DNA of 64,000 nucleotides from Brucellaceae bacterium (lineage in GTDB: Bacteria > Pseudomonadota > Alphaproteobacteria > Rhizobiales > Rhizobiaceae): the NCBI GenBank assembly GCA_020637755.1, contig JACKJW010000007.1:62001-126000 (forward strand), written 5' to 3'. The translations under genes and the position numbers were made by a program. How positions within the stretch are numbered: position 1 is the first letter of the stretch; every line of letters starts with the position of its first letter. The notes beneath the pieces were generated by a model. The model did not search any database and was not told where the DNA came from. It was given only the letters and a program-made list of their open reading frames with translations. Positions 10,949-19,676 of this stretch are shown in pieces.

Positions 10949-12292
10949 ATGCCCGATACCCGCGACACTGACAAGCTGGAGGAACGGGTCTCCCGCCTGG
11001 TGGAAGCGGCCGTCAAAGCCGGGGCCGACGCGGCCGACGCCGTGGTCGTCCGGTCCGGTTCGACCTCGGTTTCGGTCCGCCTCGGCAAGGTGGAGAACAC
11101 CGAATCCTCCGTCAGCGATGATGTGTCACTGCGTGTCTTTGTCGGCGCCCGCTCGGCTTCCGTTTCGGCGACGACGGGCTATGACCCCGTGCGTCTGGCC
11201 GAACGTGCCGTCGCCATGGCCAAGGCCTCCCCCGAGGACAGGCTGAACACGCTGGCCGATCCTGCGAACCTCGCCCGGTCCTTCCCAGATCTCGATCTCT
11301 TCGATCCGTTCGAACCGGATGCCGCCGCCATGACCGAAACAGCGCTCCAGATGGAGGCTGCCGCGCTGGATGTCCCGGGGGTCACCAATTCCGGCGGCGC
11401 CGGTGTTTCAGCTGGCTATGGTGGCCTGGTGCTGGCCACCTCGCATGGCTTTGTCGGCTCCTATGTCGCCAGCCGCTTCTCGCGCTCCGTATCGGTGCTG
11501 GCAGGTGAGGGAACGGCCATGGAGCGCGACTATGAGTATTCATCCGCTCTGCATCATGGCGACCTGCGCGATGCGCTGGCAATCGGGCTCGAGGCGGGCG
11601 AGCGCACGGTGGCCAGGCTCGGAGCGCAGAAACTGAAGACCGGGCCGGTCGAGGTCGTCTTTGATCCGCGCGTGGCCCGTGGTCTTGCCGCCTCGCTGGC
11701 AAGTGCCATCAATGGCGGGTCGGTGGCGCGCAAGACCTCGTTCCTGCGCGACCGCATGGGCAAACAGGTTGCCAATGCCGCCGTCACCGTCACCGACGAT
11801 CCGCTGCGCCGCCGGGGCTCATCCTCGCGCCCCTTTGACGGGGAGGGCGTTCAGGGCACGCCGCTCACCATGATTGGTGCAGGCGTGCTGAACCATTGGA
11901 CGCTCTCCACCTCCGCCGCGCGCGAACTCGGCCTGGAAACCAATGGGCGCGGCGTGCGCTCGGCCTCCTCGGTCAATCCTTCCTCCACCAATTTCGCGAT
12001 TGAGCCGGGTGGGAGCGATCCTGCCGACATGATTTCCTCCATTTCCCACGGCATCTATGTCACCGAACTCATCGGGCAGGGGGTGAACATGGTCACCGGT
12101 GATTATTCCCGCGGGGCGTCGGGCTTCCGCATCGAGAACGGGAAACTGGGTGGCCCTGTCTCCGGTGTCACGCTGGCCGGCAATCTGAAGGGCATGTTTC
12201 TCTCCATGCAGCCGGCCAATGATCTGGACCGCTCCTTCGGAACGGCCTCGCCGACGCTCTTTATGGGGAGGATGATGCTTGCCGGTGATTGA
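10949..12292 (+). CDS. pmbA: TldE/PmbA-type metalloprotease subunit
   Basis: This 447-residue protein belongs to the TldD/PmbA family, whose heterodimer trims leader peptides (microcin B17) and degrades unfolded peptides. It lacks the HExxxH zinc motif found in TldD, so it is the PmbA/TldE partner; typical PmbA segments are GSYVASRFSRSVS and GVLNHWTLSTSAAREL. Starts at 10937 (MEREM) and 10949 (MPDTR) are both possible; the GGAA seven bases upstream favours 10949. The following gene starts inside its last codons, so the two are translationally coupled. No tldD gene is in the window. Confidence 0.87.
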   Translation: MPDTRDTDKLEERVSRLVEAAVKAGADAADAVVVRSGSTSVSVRLGKVENTESSVSDDVSLRVFVGARSASVSATTGYDPVRLAERAVAMAKASPEDRLNTLADPANLARSFPDLDLFDPFEPDAAAMTETALQMEAAALDVPGVTNSGGAGVSAGYGGLVLATSHGFVGSYVASRFSRSVSVLAGEGTAMERDYEYSSALHHGDLRDALAIGLEAGERTVARLGAQKLKTGPVEVVFDPRVARGLAASLASAINGGSVARKTSFLRDRMGKQVANAAVTVTDDPLRRRGSSSRPFDGEGVQGTPLTMIGAGVLNHWTLSTSAARELGLETNGRGVRSASSVNPSSTNFAIEPGGSDPADMISSISHGIYVTELIGQGVNMVTGDYSRGASGFRIENGKLGGPVSGVTLAGNLKGMFLSMQPANDLDRSFGTASPTLFMGRMMLAGD

Positions 12293-13073
12293 TCCGGACC
12301 ATCTTGCCGACCTCGACCTGCTGCGCGAATGCGCGGCGGAGGCTGGCGCGATTGCCCTGTCCTATTTCCGAAAGGACCCGGAAGTCTGGATGAAGGACGG
12401 GGATTCGCCGGTCACCGAGGCGGATCTCGCCGTGGACCGTTTCCTGCGCGAGACCCTCATGGCGGCGCGGCCCACCTATGGCTGGCTGTCGGAAGAGACT
12501 GCGGATGACCCGGAGCGCCTCAAGGCGCGGCGCACCTTCGTCGTCGACCCGATCGATGGAACCCGGGCCTTCATGGCGGGCCGCGAGGTCTGGTGCGTTT
12601 CGGTCGCCGTGGTTGAGGAGGGGCGCACCATTGCCGGCGTGCTTGATTGCCCGGTCAAACGCGAGGTCTTCGAGGCGGTGCCAGGCCGGGGTGCCCACAT
12701 GAACGGTACGCGCCTCACGGTTGCCCAACCGCACATCAACCCGGTGATCGGCGGTCCGAAATGGATGATCGACAAGCTGGACGCGGATCTGCGTCAGCGC
12801 CTTGTTCCCTCCGCACATGTCCCCTCGCTTGCCTATCGCCTGGCCATGGTGGCCGACGGCCGCCTCGACGGAACCTTCGTGAAAACCGACAGTCACGATT
12901 GGGACATCGCCGCTGCCCGGCTCATCCTGTCGGAGGCCGGTGGATCACTGTTCGACAGGGCCGGTGCGGAACCGCATGTTGCGGGTGCAAACCCCCGTCA
13001 CGGTGCGCTGGCCGCCGCTTCCGGCTCCATGGTCGCGGCCCTTCACGCTGCATTGCAAAAAATCCCCGAGTGA
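12279..13073 (+). CDS. Inositol monophosphatase-family phosphatase (CysQ-like)
   Basis: This Mg-dependent, Li-sensitive-type phosphatase of 264 residues has the metal motifs SEE (near residue 70), DPIDGT (Asp90, Asp93) and WDIAA near the C-terminus. Family members hydrolyse 3'-phosphoadenosine 5'-phosphate (CysQ), inositol phosphates or histidinol phosphate, and sequence alone does not decide. The start is a TTG at 12279, overlapping pmbA by 14 bases. The choice rests on a strong GGGGAGG at 12265-12271, seven bases upstream. The gene heads the conserved rhizobial run leading into the Kdo/lipid A genes. Confidence 0.85.
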   Translation: MPVIDPDHLADLDLLRECAAEAGAIALSYFRKDPEVWMKDGDSPVTEADLAVDRFLRETLMAARPTYGWLSEETADDPERLKARRTFVVDPIDGTRAFMAGREVWCVSVAVVEEGRTIAGVLDCPVKREVFEAVPGRGAHMNGTRLTVAQPHINPVIGGPKWMIDKLDADLRQRLVPSAHVPSLAYRLAMVADGRLDGTFVKTDSHDWDIAAARLILSEAGGSLFDRAGAEPHVAGANPRHGALAAASGSMVAALHAALQKIPE

Positions 13074-13153
13074 GGGACGGTGCAGCGGTTCCAAATTCCC
13101 GCGGATTGTGTTCTATGCGGCACGCAATCCTCCGTTCCCAAGGGATGTAAGAC

Positions 13154-13393
13154 ATGACCGAACCCTCCGACAAGAAACAGCTTCTCCACCTCGTGCTCGG
13201 CGGCGAACTGAAGTCGCTCGACTCCACCGAATTCCGCAATCTCGACGAACTCGACATCGTCGGCGTCTTCCCGGATTTTGAAAGCGCCCGCACCGCCTGG
13301 AAGGCCAAGGCGCAGTCCACCGTCGACAATGCGCATATGCGATACTACGTGGTGCATCTGCATCGCATGCTTGAGCCGGACGCAAAGGGCTGA
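13154..13393 (+). CDS. DUF4170 protein
   Basis: This is a 79-residue soluble protein of the DUF4170 family, recognised by LLHLVLGGELKSLDSTEFRN and the closing MRYYVVHLHRMLEP. It has no signal peptide or membrane segment. It sits between the phosphatase and the acyltransferase, the same place it holds in many alphaproteobacteria, so a link to lipid A or envelope assembly is a fair guess but unproven. Confidence 0.8.
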   Translation: MTEPSDKKQLLHLVLGGELKSLDSTEFRNLDELDIVGVFPDFESARTAWKAKAQSTVDNAHMRYYVVHLHRMLEPDAKG

Positions 13394-13472
13394 GCGCGGT
13401 TTGACAGGTCAGGGCCAACCCGAAGGCGCAAGGGAGGAGCGTCAGCGGACACGCCGGGCAAGGCCCGGCGCG

Positions 13473-14195
13473 GTGAAGTCGTTCTGGAAACGCATGCGTG
13501 TCTACATTGTGCGTTCGAGCCTCACGACGGCCCTGCTGTCCCGTTTCATCCATGGCTGGCTCCGCCTTGTCTGGCTGACCAACCGTCTGGTGCCCGGCTC
13601 CGACAGCGTGATCGAACGCGTCGGCAGGGGCGAACGCGGCATCGGTGCGGCCTGGCACGGCCAGCACCTGATGTTTCCCTGCATTCTGCCCGGCGGCAAT
13701 ACCGGCGCGGTGATGGTATCGCGCAGCGCGGACGCCGAGCTTAACGCCCGTGTCTTGGAACTGGCCGGTATCGGCACCTTGCGCGGCTCCGGCGGGCGCG
13801 CCAATGACCGCAAGAGCGCCGAGCGTGGCGGCGCGCGCGCGCTGATCGGCCTGAAGAAGGTGCTTGATGAGGGCAAATGGGTCGGCATGATCGCCGATAT
13901 TCCCCATGGTACACCGCGCGATGCCGGCATGGGCGTCGTGACACTGGCGCGCATTTCCGGTAAGTCCATCTATCCCGTCGCCTATCAGACCAGCCGCCGC
14001 AAGGTGTTGGAACGGACGTGGGACAAGACAACGATAAACTGGCCCTTTGGCCGCGCGGCGCTTGTGGTGGGGGATCCCGTCTCGGTGGCGCCGGATGCCG
14101 ATGAGGCCGCGATGGAAGCTGCGCGGCTGCGCCTGACCGCAGAACTTGAGCGGGCCAATGCGCGCGCGGCAGCCATGGTGGATGGAAACGCATGA
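13473..14195 (+). CDS. DUF374-type lysophospholipid acyltransferase-like protein
   Basis: About 240 residues of the LPLAT/DUF374 superfamily. The N-terminal segment (SLTTALLSRFIHGWLRLVWL) looks membrane-associated and is followed by AAWHGQHLMFP, which holds the His of the HxxxxD-like acyltransferase site, and DIPHGTPRDAGMGVV. It overlaps waaA by ATGA at 14192, indicating coupling to Kdo transfer, so a role in lipid A acylation is plausible. The start is uncertain: GTG 13473 (used), ATG 13494 and a TTG at 13402 are all in frame, and the best GGGAGGAG (13432-13439) is badly spaced for each. Confidence 0.75.
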   Translation: MKSFWKRMRVYIVRSSLTTALLSRFIHGWLRLVWLTNRLVPGSDSVIERVGRGERGIGAAWHGQHLMFPCILPGGNTGAVMVSRSADAELNARVLELAGIGTLRGSGGRANDRKSAERGGARALIGLKKVLDEGKWVGMIADIPHGTPRDAGMGVVTLARISGKSIYPVAYQTSRRKVLERTWDKTTINWPFGRAALVVGDPVSVAPDADEAAMEAARLRLTAELERANARAAAMVDGNA

Positions 14196-15517
14196 GTGAA
14201 CGCTGGGCACGCTCCATGCTGTGGACGTATCGCTGGCTGGGCGCTGCGGCCTATCCGTTCATTGGCACCTATGTCGGCTGGCGGGCCGCCAAGGGCAAGG
14301 AAGACCCGCGCCGCCGCCGCGAGCGCTACGGTGTCACCAAGGTGGAGCGCCCGTCCGGCCCGATCGTCTGGGTCCATGCGGCGAGCGTGGGTGAAATGTC
14401 GGCCGTCTCGCCGCTGGCCGAGAGCATCGCGGCACTCGGCGTCAATGTCGTACTCACCACCGGTACCGTCACCTCGGCGCGCATGGCCAACAGCCGCTTT
14501 TCCGGCCGCATCATCCATCAATATGTGCCGCTGGACCTGAAGCCCGCTGTCAGCCGGTTTCTCAGCCACTGGAAGCCGGACCTCGCCATTATCGCGGAAT
14601 CGGAAATCTGGCCGATGACGATCCTGGAGCTTGGCGCACGCCGTGTGCCCCAGGTGCTCGTCAATGGGCGCCTGTCCGACCGCTCCTACCGGGCCTGGAA
14701 AAAGCGCTCCTGGCTGGCCGAAGGCTTGCTGGAAAACCTGGCCATGGTGCTCGCCCAGTCCGATGTGGATGGCGAGCGTTTCCGCGATCTCGGTGCCCGT
14801 CCCGTGCAGGTGACAGGCAATCTCAAGGTGGATACCCCGCCGCTGCCGGTCGACGATCAGGCACTCGATGCGCTTCTTCGCCAGATCGCCAACCGCAAGA
14901 CCTGGGTGGCCGCCTCCACCCACGAGGGCGAGGAGGCGCTCTGTGCCGATGTGCACCGCGTGCTCAAGCGCCGCCACCGTGACCTCCTGACCGTGATCGT
15001 GCCCCGCCACGTGGATCGCGCCGACGCGCTGGAAGCCGGGATGGTGGCCAAGGGTCTCAAGGTCGCCCGCCGCAGCCGCAACGATGCCATTGCGCCCGAC
15101 TGTGACATCCTGCTGGGCGACACCATGGGCGAGATGGGCCTTTATCTGCGCCTCGCCGACATTGCCTTTGTGGGCAAGTCGCTGACAGGCGAGGGCGGGC
15201 AGAACCCGCTGGAGCCTGCCATGCTGGATACCGCCATCCTGTCGGGCCGCAACGTCCAGAACTTTAGGGAAAGCTACCAGCGCCTTGTCAGGAACGGCGG
15301 CGCGCGGCTCATCAAGGACCGCGACATGCTGGCGGGCGCGGTCAATTACCTCTTCAACAATCCCGAGATGCGCCAGGCAATGATGCGCGCCGCCCGTGAG
15401 ACGGTGGAGGGCATGCGTGGCGCACTGTCGCGCACGCTGGACGGGCTGGAACCCTTCATCCAGCCACTCGTCGTGGAATCGCGGCTCAACCGCGAAAAGG
15501 AAGAGGGCCGGTCATGA
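14192..15517 (+). CDS. waaA: 3-deoxy-D-manno-octulosonic acid (Kdo) transferase
   Basis: WaaA (KdtA) adds Kdo residues from CMP-Kdo to lipid IVA at the cytoplasmic face of the inner membrane. The 441-residue protein has the N-terminal membrane anchor region (LWTYRWLGAAAYPFIG) and the family block VWVHAASVGEMSA with the catalytic Glu near residue 70. The GT-B C-terminal domain holds GGQNPLEPAML. ATGA overlaps at both ends (with the acyltransferase and with lpxK) show tight coupling. Length is normal. Confidence 0.94.
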   Translation: MSERWARSMLWTYRWLGAAAYPFIGTYVGWRAAKGKEDPRRRRERYGVTKVERPSGPIVWVHAASVGEMSAVSPLAESIAALGVNVVLTTGTVTSARMANSRFSGRIIHQYVPLDLKPAVSRFLSHWKPDLAIIAESEIWPMTILELGARRVPQVLVNGRLSDRSYRAWKKRSWLAEGLLENLAMVLAQSDVDGERFRDLGARPVQVTGNLKVDTPPLPVDDQALDALLRQIANRKTWVAASTHEGEEALCADVHRVLKRRHRDLLTVIVPRHVDRADALEAGMVAKGLKVARRSRNDAIAPDCDILLGDTMGEMGLYLRLADIAFVGKSLTGEGGQNPLEPAMLDTAILSGRNVQNFRESYQRLVRNGGARLIKDRDMLAGAVNYLFNNPEMRQAMMRAARETVEGMRGALSRTLDGLEPFIQPLVVESRLNREKEEGRS

Positions 15518-16545
15518 TCTCCGAATCCCCGCCCTTCTGGTGGGCGGCGCCGGGCTGGCAGGCCTGGGCGTTGTCGCCCTTCTCCTGGGCCTATGGCCGC
15601 GCCGCCGGGTGGGCCATGGACCGGGCGCAGCCGGTCGCGGTTCCCTTGCCCGTGCTGTGCGTCGGCAATTTCACCGTTGGCGGAACCGGCAAGACGCCGG
15701 TCGCCATGGCCCTGGCCAAGGCTGCCATCGCGCAGGGCCTGAAGCCTGGCATCCTGTCACGTGGCCATGGCGGCGGGCACGGCAAGCCGCACCTTGTCGA
15801 TCTGCACCACGACACGGCACGCCATGTGGGCGATGAGCCGCTGCTGCTGGCCGCCCATGCGCCGGTGGCCGTGTCGGCCGATCGCGCGCGTGCAGCCGCA
15901 CTGCTGTCAGAACTCGGCTGTGATTTCCTCATCATGGATGACGGCTTCCAGAGCCGCCGCATCCGCTTCGACCATGCGCTGGTGGTGATGGACTCACGCC
16001 GCGGTCTCGGCAATGGCCATGTGCTGCCCGGCGGTCCGGTCCGCGCACCCCTGCTTGGCCAATTGCGCTATGCAAGCTCGATGCTTGTGATGGGTGGCGG
16101 CGATGCGGCGGGCGACGTGATCCGCCGCGCCGCGCGGGCCGGCAAACCGGTCTTCCACGCCTCGGTTCGTCCCGTTGATCCGGAGCGTCTGTCAGGCCGC
16201 AAGTTTGTCGCCTTTGCAGGAATCGGCGAGCCGGAGAAGTTCTACGACACGCTGGAAGCGGCCGGCGGATACATCGCCGCGGCGCGGAACTTCCCGGACC
16301 ATCACCACTATTCCGACGAGAACCTGCGCGACCTTCTGCTGTTGGCAAAATCCAATGAAGCCGAGCTCATCACCACCGCCAAGGATGCCGTGCGCCTCCA
16401 TGGCGGCAACGAGCTGGCACGCTCTTTCCTGTCCGCTCTGGAAGTTCTGGAAATCGAGACCGTGTTCGACAATCCCGGCACGCCGGCGCGGATCATCACA
16501 GAAACCCTGGATGCCTTTCGCAAGCGCCGGATCAGCGGCGGGTAA
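15514..16545 (+). CDS. lpxK: Tetraacyldisaccharide 4'-kinase
   Basis: LpxK phosphorylates the 4' position of the lipid A disaccharide using ATP. The P-loop region GNFTVGGTGKTPVAMAL lies at about residue 50, and MDDGFQSRR carries the catalytic Asp pair typical of LpxK. At 343 residues it has the family length. The ATG overlaps the waaA stop (ATGA), making this the last gene of the lipid A run on this strand. It converges on the DUF2093 gene six bases downstream. Confidence 0.94.
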   Translation: MISESPPFWWAAPGWQAWALSPFSWAYGRAAGWAMDRAQPVAVPLPVLCVGNFTVGGTGKTPVAMALAKAAIAQGLKPGILSRGHGGGHGKPHLVDLHHDTARHVGDEPLLLAAHAPVAVSADRARAAALLSELGCDFLIMDDGFQSRRIRFDHALVVMDSRRGLGNGHVLPGGPVRAPLLGQLRYASSMLVMGGGDAAGDVIRRAARAGKPVFHASVRPVDPERLSGRKFVAFAGIGEPEKFYDTLEAAGGYIAAARNFPDHHHYSDENLRDLLLLAKSNEAELITTAKDAVRLHGGNELARSFLSALEVLEIETVFDNPGTPARIITETLDAFRKRRISGG

Positions 16546-16550
16546 CCGGA

Positions 16551-16781
16551 TTACTTGCGCTTGCGAAGCGCGGGATTGGCATCGAGTTCAGCCTGCAGCG
16601 AAGCGCGCGCATCCACATAGGCTTCCTGGCGGGCGACGCTCCAGTATTTCAGCTCGTCGAGCGGAATGATGTCGCCGGTCAGCGCGCAGCGCACAAAGGT
16701 TCCGGGCGACAGAACCTGATAGTCGCCGTCCAGATAGCGGATTTTCGCTTCGCCCGCGCCGGGGCCTTCAAAACGGTTCAT
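16551..16781 (-). CDS. DUF2093 protein
   Basis: A 76-residue protein of the DUF2093 family, seen from IRYLDGDYQVLSPGTFVRC and the ITGDIIPLDELKYWSV-like segment. It has no signal peptide or membrane helix, and two cysteine-containing stretches are absent, so no metal site is obvious. ATG 16781 (MNRFEGPG) was chosen over the open frame to 16862, which abuts mutL. It follows mutL on the same strand and is probably co-transcribed with it. Function unknown. Confidence 0.75.
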   Translation of the reverse strand: MNRFEGPGAGEAKIRYLDGDYQVLSPGTFVRCALTGDIIPLDELKYWSVARQEAYVDARASLQAELDANPALRKRK

Positions 16782-16858
16782 CGTTCCAGCCTTTCGCCGG
16801 TCTTCACGCCACAAAACACCGCGCCCGTCAAGGCTGCGCCCCGGCCTGCGATCCCCGT

Positions 16859-18682
16859 TCATCGCCGCGCGAACAGTTTCTCGATGTCGGTGAGCTTCAG
16901 CTCGATATAGGTCGGCCGCCCGTGATTGCAGGTGCCTGACCCCGGCGTCGCCTCCATCTGCCGCAGCAGCGCATCCATTTCCTCTGGCCGCAGGCGGCGG
17001 CCCGAGCGCACCGAGCCGTGGCAGGCCATGGTGGCCGCAATGTGGTCGATGCGCTCCTTCAGCCCGTCCGCCGTGTCATGCTCGGCCACTTCGTCGGCCA
17101 GGTCGCGCACTAGCGCCTGAACATCGGTTTCACCAAGGATTGCCGGGGTCTCGCGCACGCAGACCGCGCCCGGCCCGAAGCGCTCGATGCCAAGGCCGAA
17201 CCGCGCCAGCGTTGCGGCATGGCCGGCCAGCCGGTCGGCGTCCTCTTCCGCCAGATCCACGATTTCGGGCAGCAGGAGCATCTGCGAGGGCAGGGGACGG
17301 GCATGCAGCGCTTCCTTCAGCGCCTCATAGACGAGGCGCTCATGGGCGGCGTGCTGGTCGACGATGACGAGCGAATCCGCAGTTTGCGCCACGATGTAGT
17401 TTTCATGGATTTGCGCCCGCGCCGCGCCGAGCGGCTGCGCCATTTGCGCAGCACTCAGCCCCGTGAGAGTGGCGCGTGCATCGCCGGAGGGTTGCGAGAC
17501 GGCCTCGAAAGCCGCTTGCGCCGCCTCGCCGAAGCCGGAGTTTTCAGCCAGCGGACGGAAGGGCGAGGCTTGCAAGGACCAATCTCGCGAAGGCCGGGCA
17601 GGTGGCCAGCCCGCAGCCGAAGCGCTCGCCGGAGAGCTCGCCGCACCGCCCGGCCGGAAGGCGGCCGCCATGGCCTCGGCGGCGCTGGTCGAGGCGCGGA
17701 TGCCGGCACCGGCCAGCGCCTGGCGGATGGAGCCGACGATGAGTCCGCGCACCAGCCCCGGATCGCGGAAGCGTACATCGGCCTTGGCCGGATGCACATT
17801 GACGTCCACCAGCGCGGGATCGCAGTCGATGAAGAGGGCCGCCACCGCATGGCGGTCGCGCGGCAGCACATCCATGTAGGCACCGCGGATGGCGCCCGCC
17901 ATCATCTTGCCGCGCACCGGCCGCCCGTTCACGTAGACGAACTGGTGGAGCGCGTTGCCGCGCGTGAAGGACGGAATGGAGGCGAAACCGGACAGCCGGA
18001 AGCCTTCGCGCTCCGCGTCGATTGCGAGCGCGTTCGGCGGAAACTCCGCACCGAGCACCTGCGCCACACGCTTCATGCGGTCGCTGGCCGGAGCGAGGTC
18101 AAGGGGTGACCGGTCCGGGCCGGTCAGCACGAAGCGCACCCCGGGGAACGCGACCGCAATGCGCTTGACAAGATCGGCAATGGCGGTCGCCTCGGCACGC
18201 TCGCTCTTCATGAATTTCAGCCGGGCGGGCGTGGCGAAGAACAGGTCGCGCACCTCCACCACCGTGCCGCTGTTGCCTGCTGCGGGCCGTGGCCCGGAAG
18301 CCTTCCCGCCATCGACCAGGATCTCACTGGCGTGCCCGTCGCCGTCGCGCCGCGAACGGATGGTCAGCCGTGCCACCGAGCCGATGGAGGGCAGCGCCTC
18401 CCCGCGAAAACCCAGTGAGCGGATATCGAAAATGTCGTCGGAGAGCTTGGAGGTGCAATGGCGCGCAATGGCCATCGGCAAGTCGTCGGCCGCCATGCCG
18501 CAGCCATTGTCGGTCACTCGGATCAGTGACAACCCGCCGCCGGCCGTTGCCACCTCGATCTGCGTGGCGCCCGCATCCAGTGCATTCTCGATCAGTTCCT
18601 TGACAACCGAGGCCGGCCGCTCGACGACCTCGCCCGCGGCAATCTGGTTGATGACAGTCTCGGAAAGCTGGTGGATGCGCAT
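16859..18682 (-). CDS. mutL: DNA mismatch repair protein MutL (endonuclease-type)
   Basis: The 607-residue protein opens with the GHKL ATPase domain (INQIAAGEVVERPASVVKEL, then ENALDAGA and the GFRGEALPSI lid) and has a Pro/Ala-rich linker at about 340-400. The C-terminal dimerisation domain carries DQHAAHERLVYE near residue 445, the metal-dependent nicking endonuclease motif, together with CNHGRP close to the end. It should therefore nick DNA itself, unlike E. coli MutL, consistent with bacteria that lack MutH and Dam-directed repair. The start MRIHQLSETVINQIA is unambiguous. Confidence 0.96.
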   Translation of the reverse strand: MRIHQLSETVINQIAAGEVVERPASVVKELIENALDAGATQIEVATAGGGLSLIRVTDNGCGMAADDLPMAIARHCTSKLSDDIFDIRSLGFRGEALPSIGSVARLTIRSRRDGDGHASEILVDGGKASGPRPAAGNSGTVVEVRDLFFATPARLKFMKSERAEATAIADLVKRIAVAFPGVRFVLTGPDRSPLDLAPASDRMKRVAQVLGAEFPPNALAIDAEREGFRLSGFASIPSFTRGNALHQFVYVNGRPVRGKMMAGAIRGAYMDVLPRDRHAVAALFIDCDPALVDVNVHPAKADVRFRDPGLVRGLIVGSIRQALAGAGIRASTSAAEAMAAAFRPGGAASSPASASAAGWPPARPSRDWSLQASPFRPLAENSGFGEAAQAAFEAVSQPSGDARATLTGLSAAQMAQPLGAARAQIHENYIVAQTADSLVIVDQHAAHERLVYEALKEALHARPLPSQMLLLPEIVDLAEEDADRLAGHAATLARFGLGIERFGPGAVCVRETPAILGETDVQALVRDLADEVAEHDTADGLKERIDHIAATMACHGSVRSGRRLRPEEMDALLRQMEATPGSGTCNHGRPTYIELKLTDIEKLFARR

Positions 18683-18727
18683 CCGCCAAGTTTACAGGGA
18701 TTCGGGGCGGACGGACCAGTGCCCCGT

Positions 18728-19117
18728 TCACCCCTCGCGGTTGCGCATGTGGTGGCCTAGGCGCTCAATGTTCGACCAGATCACCTCGCGCACCATGCCG
18801 TCTGCGATGGTCTCGTCCAGCGCCTGCCGGAAGCAGGAAAGCCAGCCGTCAATCTCCGCCGATCCGATGGCAAAGGGCAGGTGGCGCGCACGCAACATCG
18901 GTGCGCCGCGCCTTTCGATGAAGGTCTGCGGGCCGCCGGTCCACATGGCCAGATACTCGGTCAGCTTGTTGCGGCTTTCCGTCAGGTCCTGCGGGTGGAT
19001 GGCGCGAACAGCCTGCGCGTCCGCTTGCGTGTCCATCAGCTCGTAGAAGCGCGCCGTCAGCGCCTCGATCTGACCCATGCCGCCGATTGCCTCATAGATC
19101 GTCACCTTCTCATTCAT
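18728..19117 (-). CDS. Group II truncated hemoglobin
   Basis: A 129-residue 2-on-2 globin. The block GGPQTFIERRGAPMLRARH followed by LPF is diagnostic of group II; the His in RARH is the expected proximal haem ligand, and the Trp of VIWSNIE fits the TrpG8 position. Such globins bind O2 or NO, or serve redox roles. The start codon overlaps the stop of the upstream marR gene (ATGA at 19114-19117), so the two are co-translated and divergent from hmgA. A link to the oxygen-consuming aromatic pathway is inferred from position. Confidence 0.88.
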   Translation of the reverse strand: MNEKVTIYEAIGGMGQIEALTARFYELMDTQADAQAVRAIHPQDLTESRNKLTEYLAMWTGGPQTFIERRGAPMLRARHLPFAIGSAEIDGWLSCFRQALDETIADGMVREVIWSNIERLGHHMRNREG

Positions 19118-19578
19118 GCCGGTCCCGCCTCAATGCCCTTTTCCATGGCGTCCAGTCCTGCGCTGATGGCCGCCCGCTCGCTTGCCGTCAGCCGCTTGAG
19201 GAAAGCCTCCTCGTAGCGGCGTGCAAGAGGTGCCAACTCGCCATAGGCCCTGATGCCCGCCTTTGTCAGTGTCAGGTGCTCGGAACGCCGGTCGGCCTCG
19301 TCGGTCTCCCGCACCAGCCAGCCGCGCTGCTCCAGCGCCGCCACCGCACGGCTTACCTTGGTCTTGTGCTGTGAGGAATGGGCCACGATGTCGCTGGCCG
19401 TTGCGCGCCCGAACTGCCCGAGTGAGGCCAGTACGCGCCATTCCGGACGGGTCATCCCGTGCCGGTCCTTGTAGATGCGAGAGAAATCGCGGCTCACCAT
19501 GTCGGCCAGCCGGTTCAGCCGGTAGGGAAGGAACTCTTCCAGCACGAGAACCGGACGCTCGGAAAAATCGGCAGCCAT
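19114..19578 (-). CDS. MarR-family transcriptional regulator
   Basis: A 154-residue winged-helix regulator with the MarR core RPEWRVLASLGQFGRATASD, the recognition segment HKTKVSRAVAALEQRGWL and the wing ETDEADRRSEHLTLT. ATG 19578 (MAADFSERP) was chosen because the upstream extension to 19632 crosses the putative operator. It is divergent from hmgA, so it probably represses hmgA and downstream genes and responds to homogentisate or a related aromatic acid, as known for other hmg-linked regulators. The globin gene follows in the same transcript. Confidence 0.87.
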   Translation of the reverse strand: MAADFSERPVLVLEEFLPYRLNRLADMVSRDFSRIYKDRHGMTRPEWRVLASLGQFGRATASDIVAHSSQHKTKVSRAVAALEQRGWLVRETDEADRRSEHLTLTKAGIRAYGELAPLARRYEEAFLKRLTASERAAISAGLDAMEKGIEAGPA

Positions 19579-19594
19579 GGATGTGTCCCTGTTG

Positions 19595-19614
19595 ATAGTT
19601 ACATTTTCAACTAT
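19595..19614. promoter_or_regulatory. Palindromic operator in the marR/hmgA gap
   Basis: ATAGTT (19595-19600) and AACTAT (19609-19614) form a perfect inverted repeat with an 8-base spacer in the 98-bp divergent gap. Size and spacing fit a MarR dimer site, and the position would control both directions. Confidence 0.55.
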
Positions 19615-19676
19615 TACGAATGCAACAAACAACGCGCGGCGTCAATTGCCAGCCGCCGCAATAAGAGGGAAGAGCC

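Noticed and set aside
9010..11100. 92-residue N-terminal extension of the Kef-like antiporter
   Set aside because: The extension is Ser/Thr/Arg-rich, lacks membrane character and lies opposite the start of pmbA.
13278..13472. N-terminal extension of the DUF374 acyltransferase into the DUF4170 gene
   Set aside because: It would overlap DUF4170 by more than 100 bases and adds only low-complexity basic sequence before the membrane segment.
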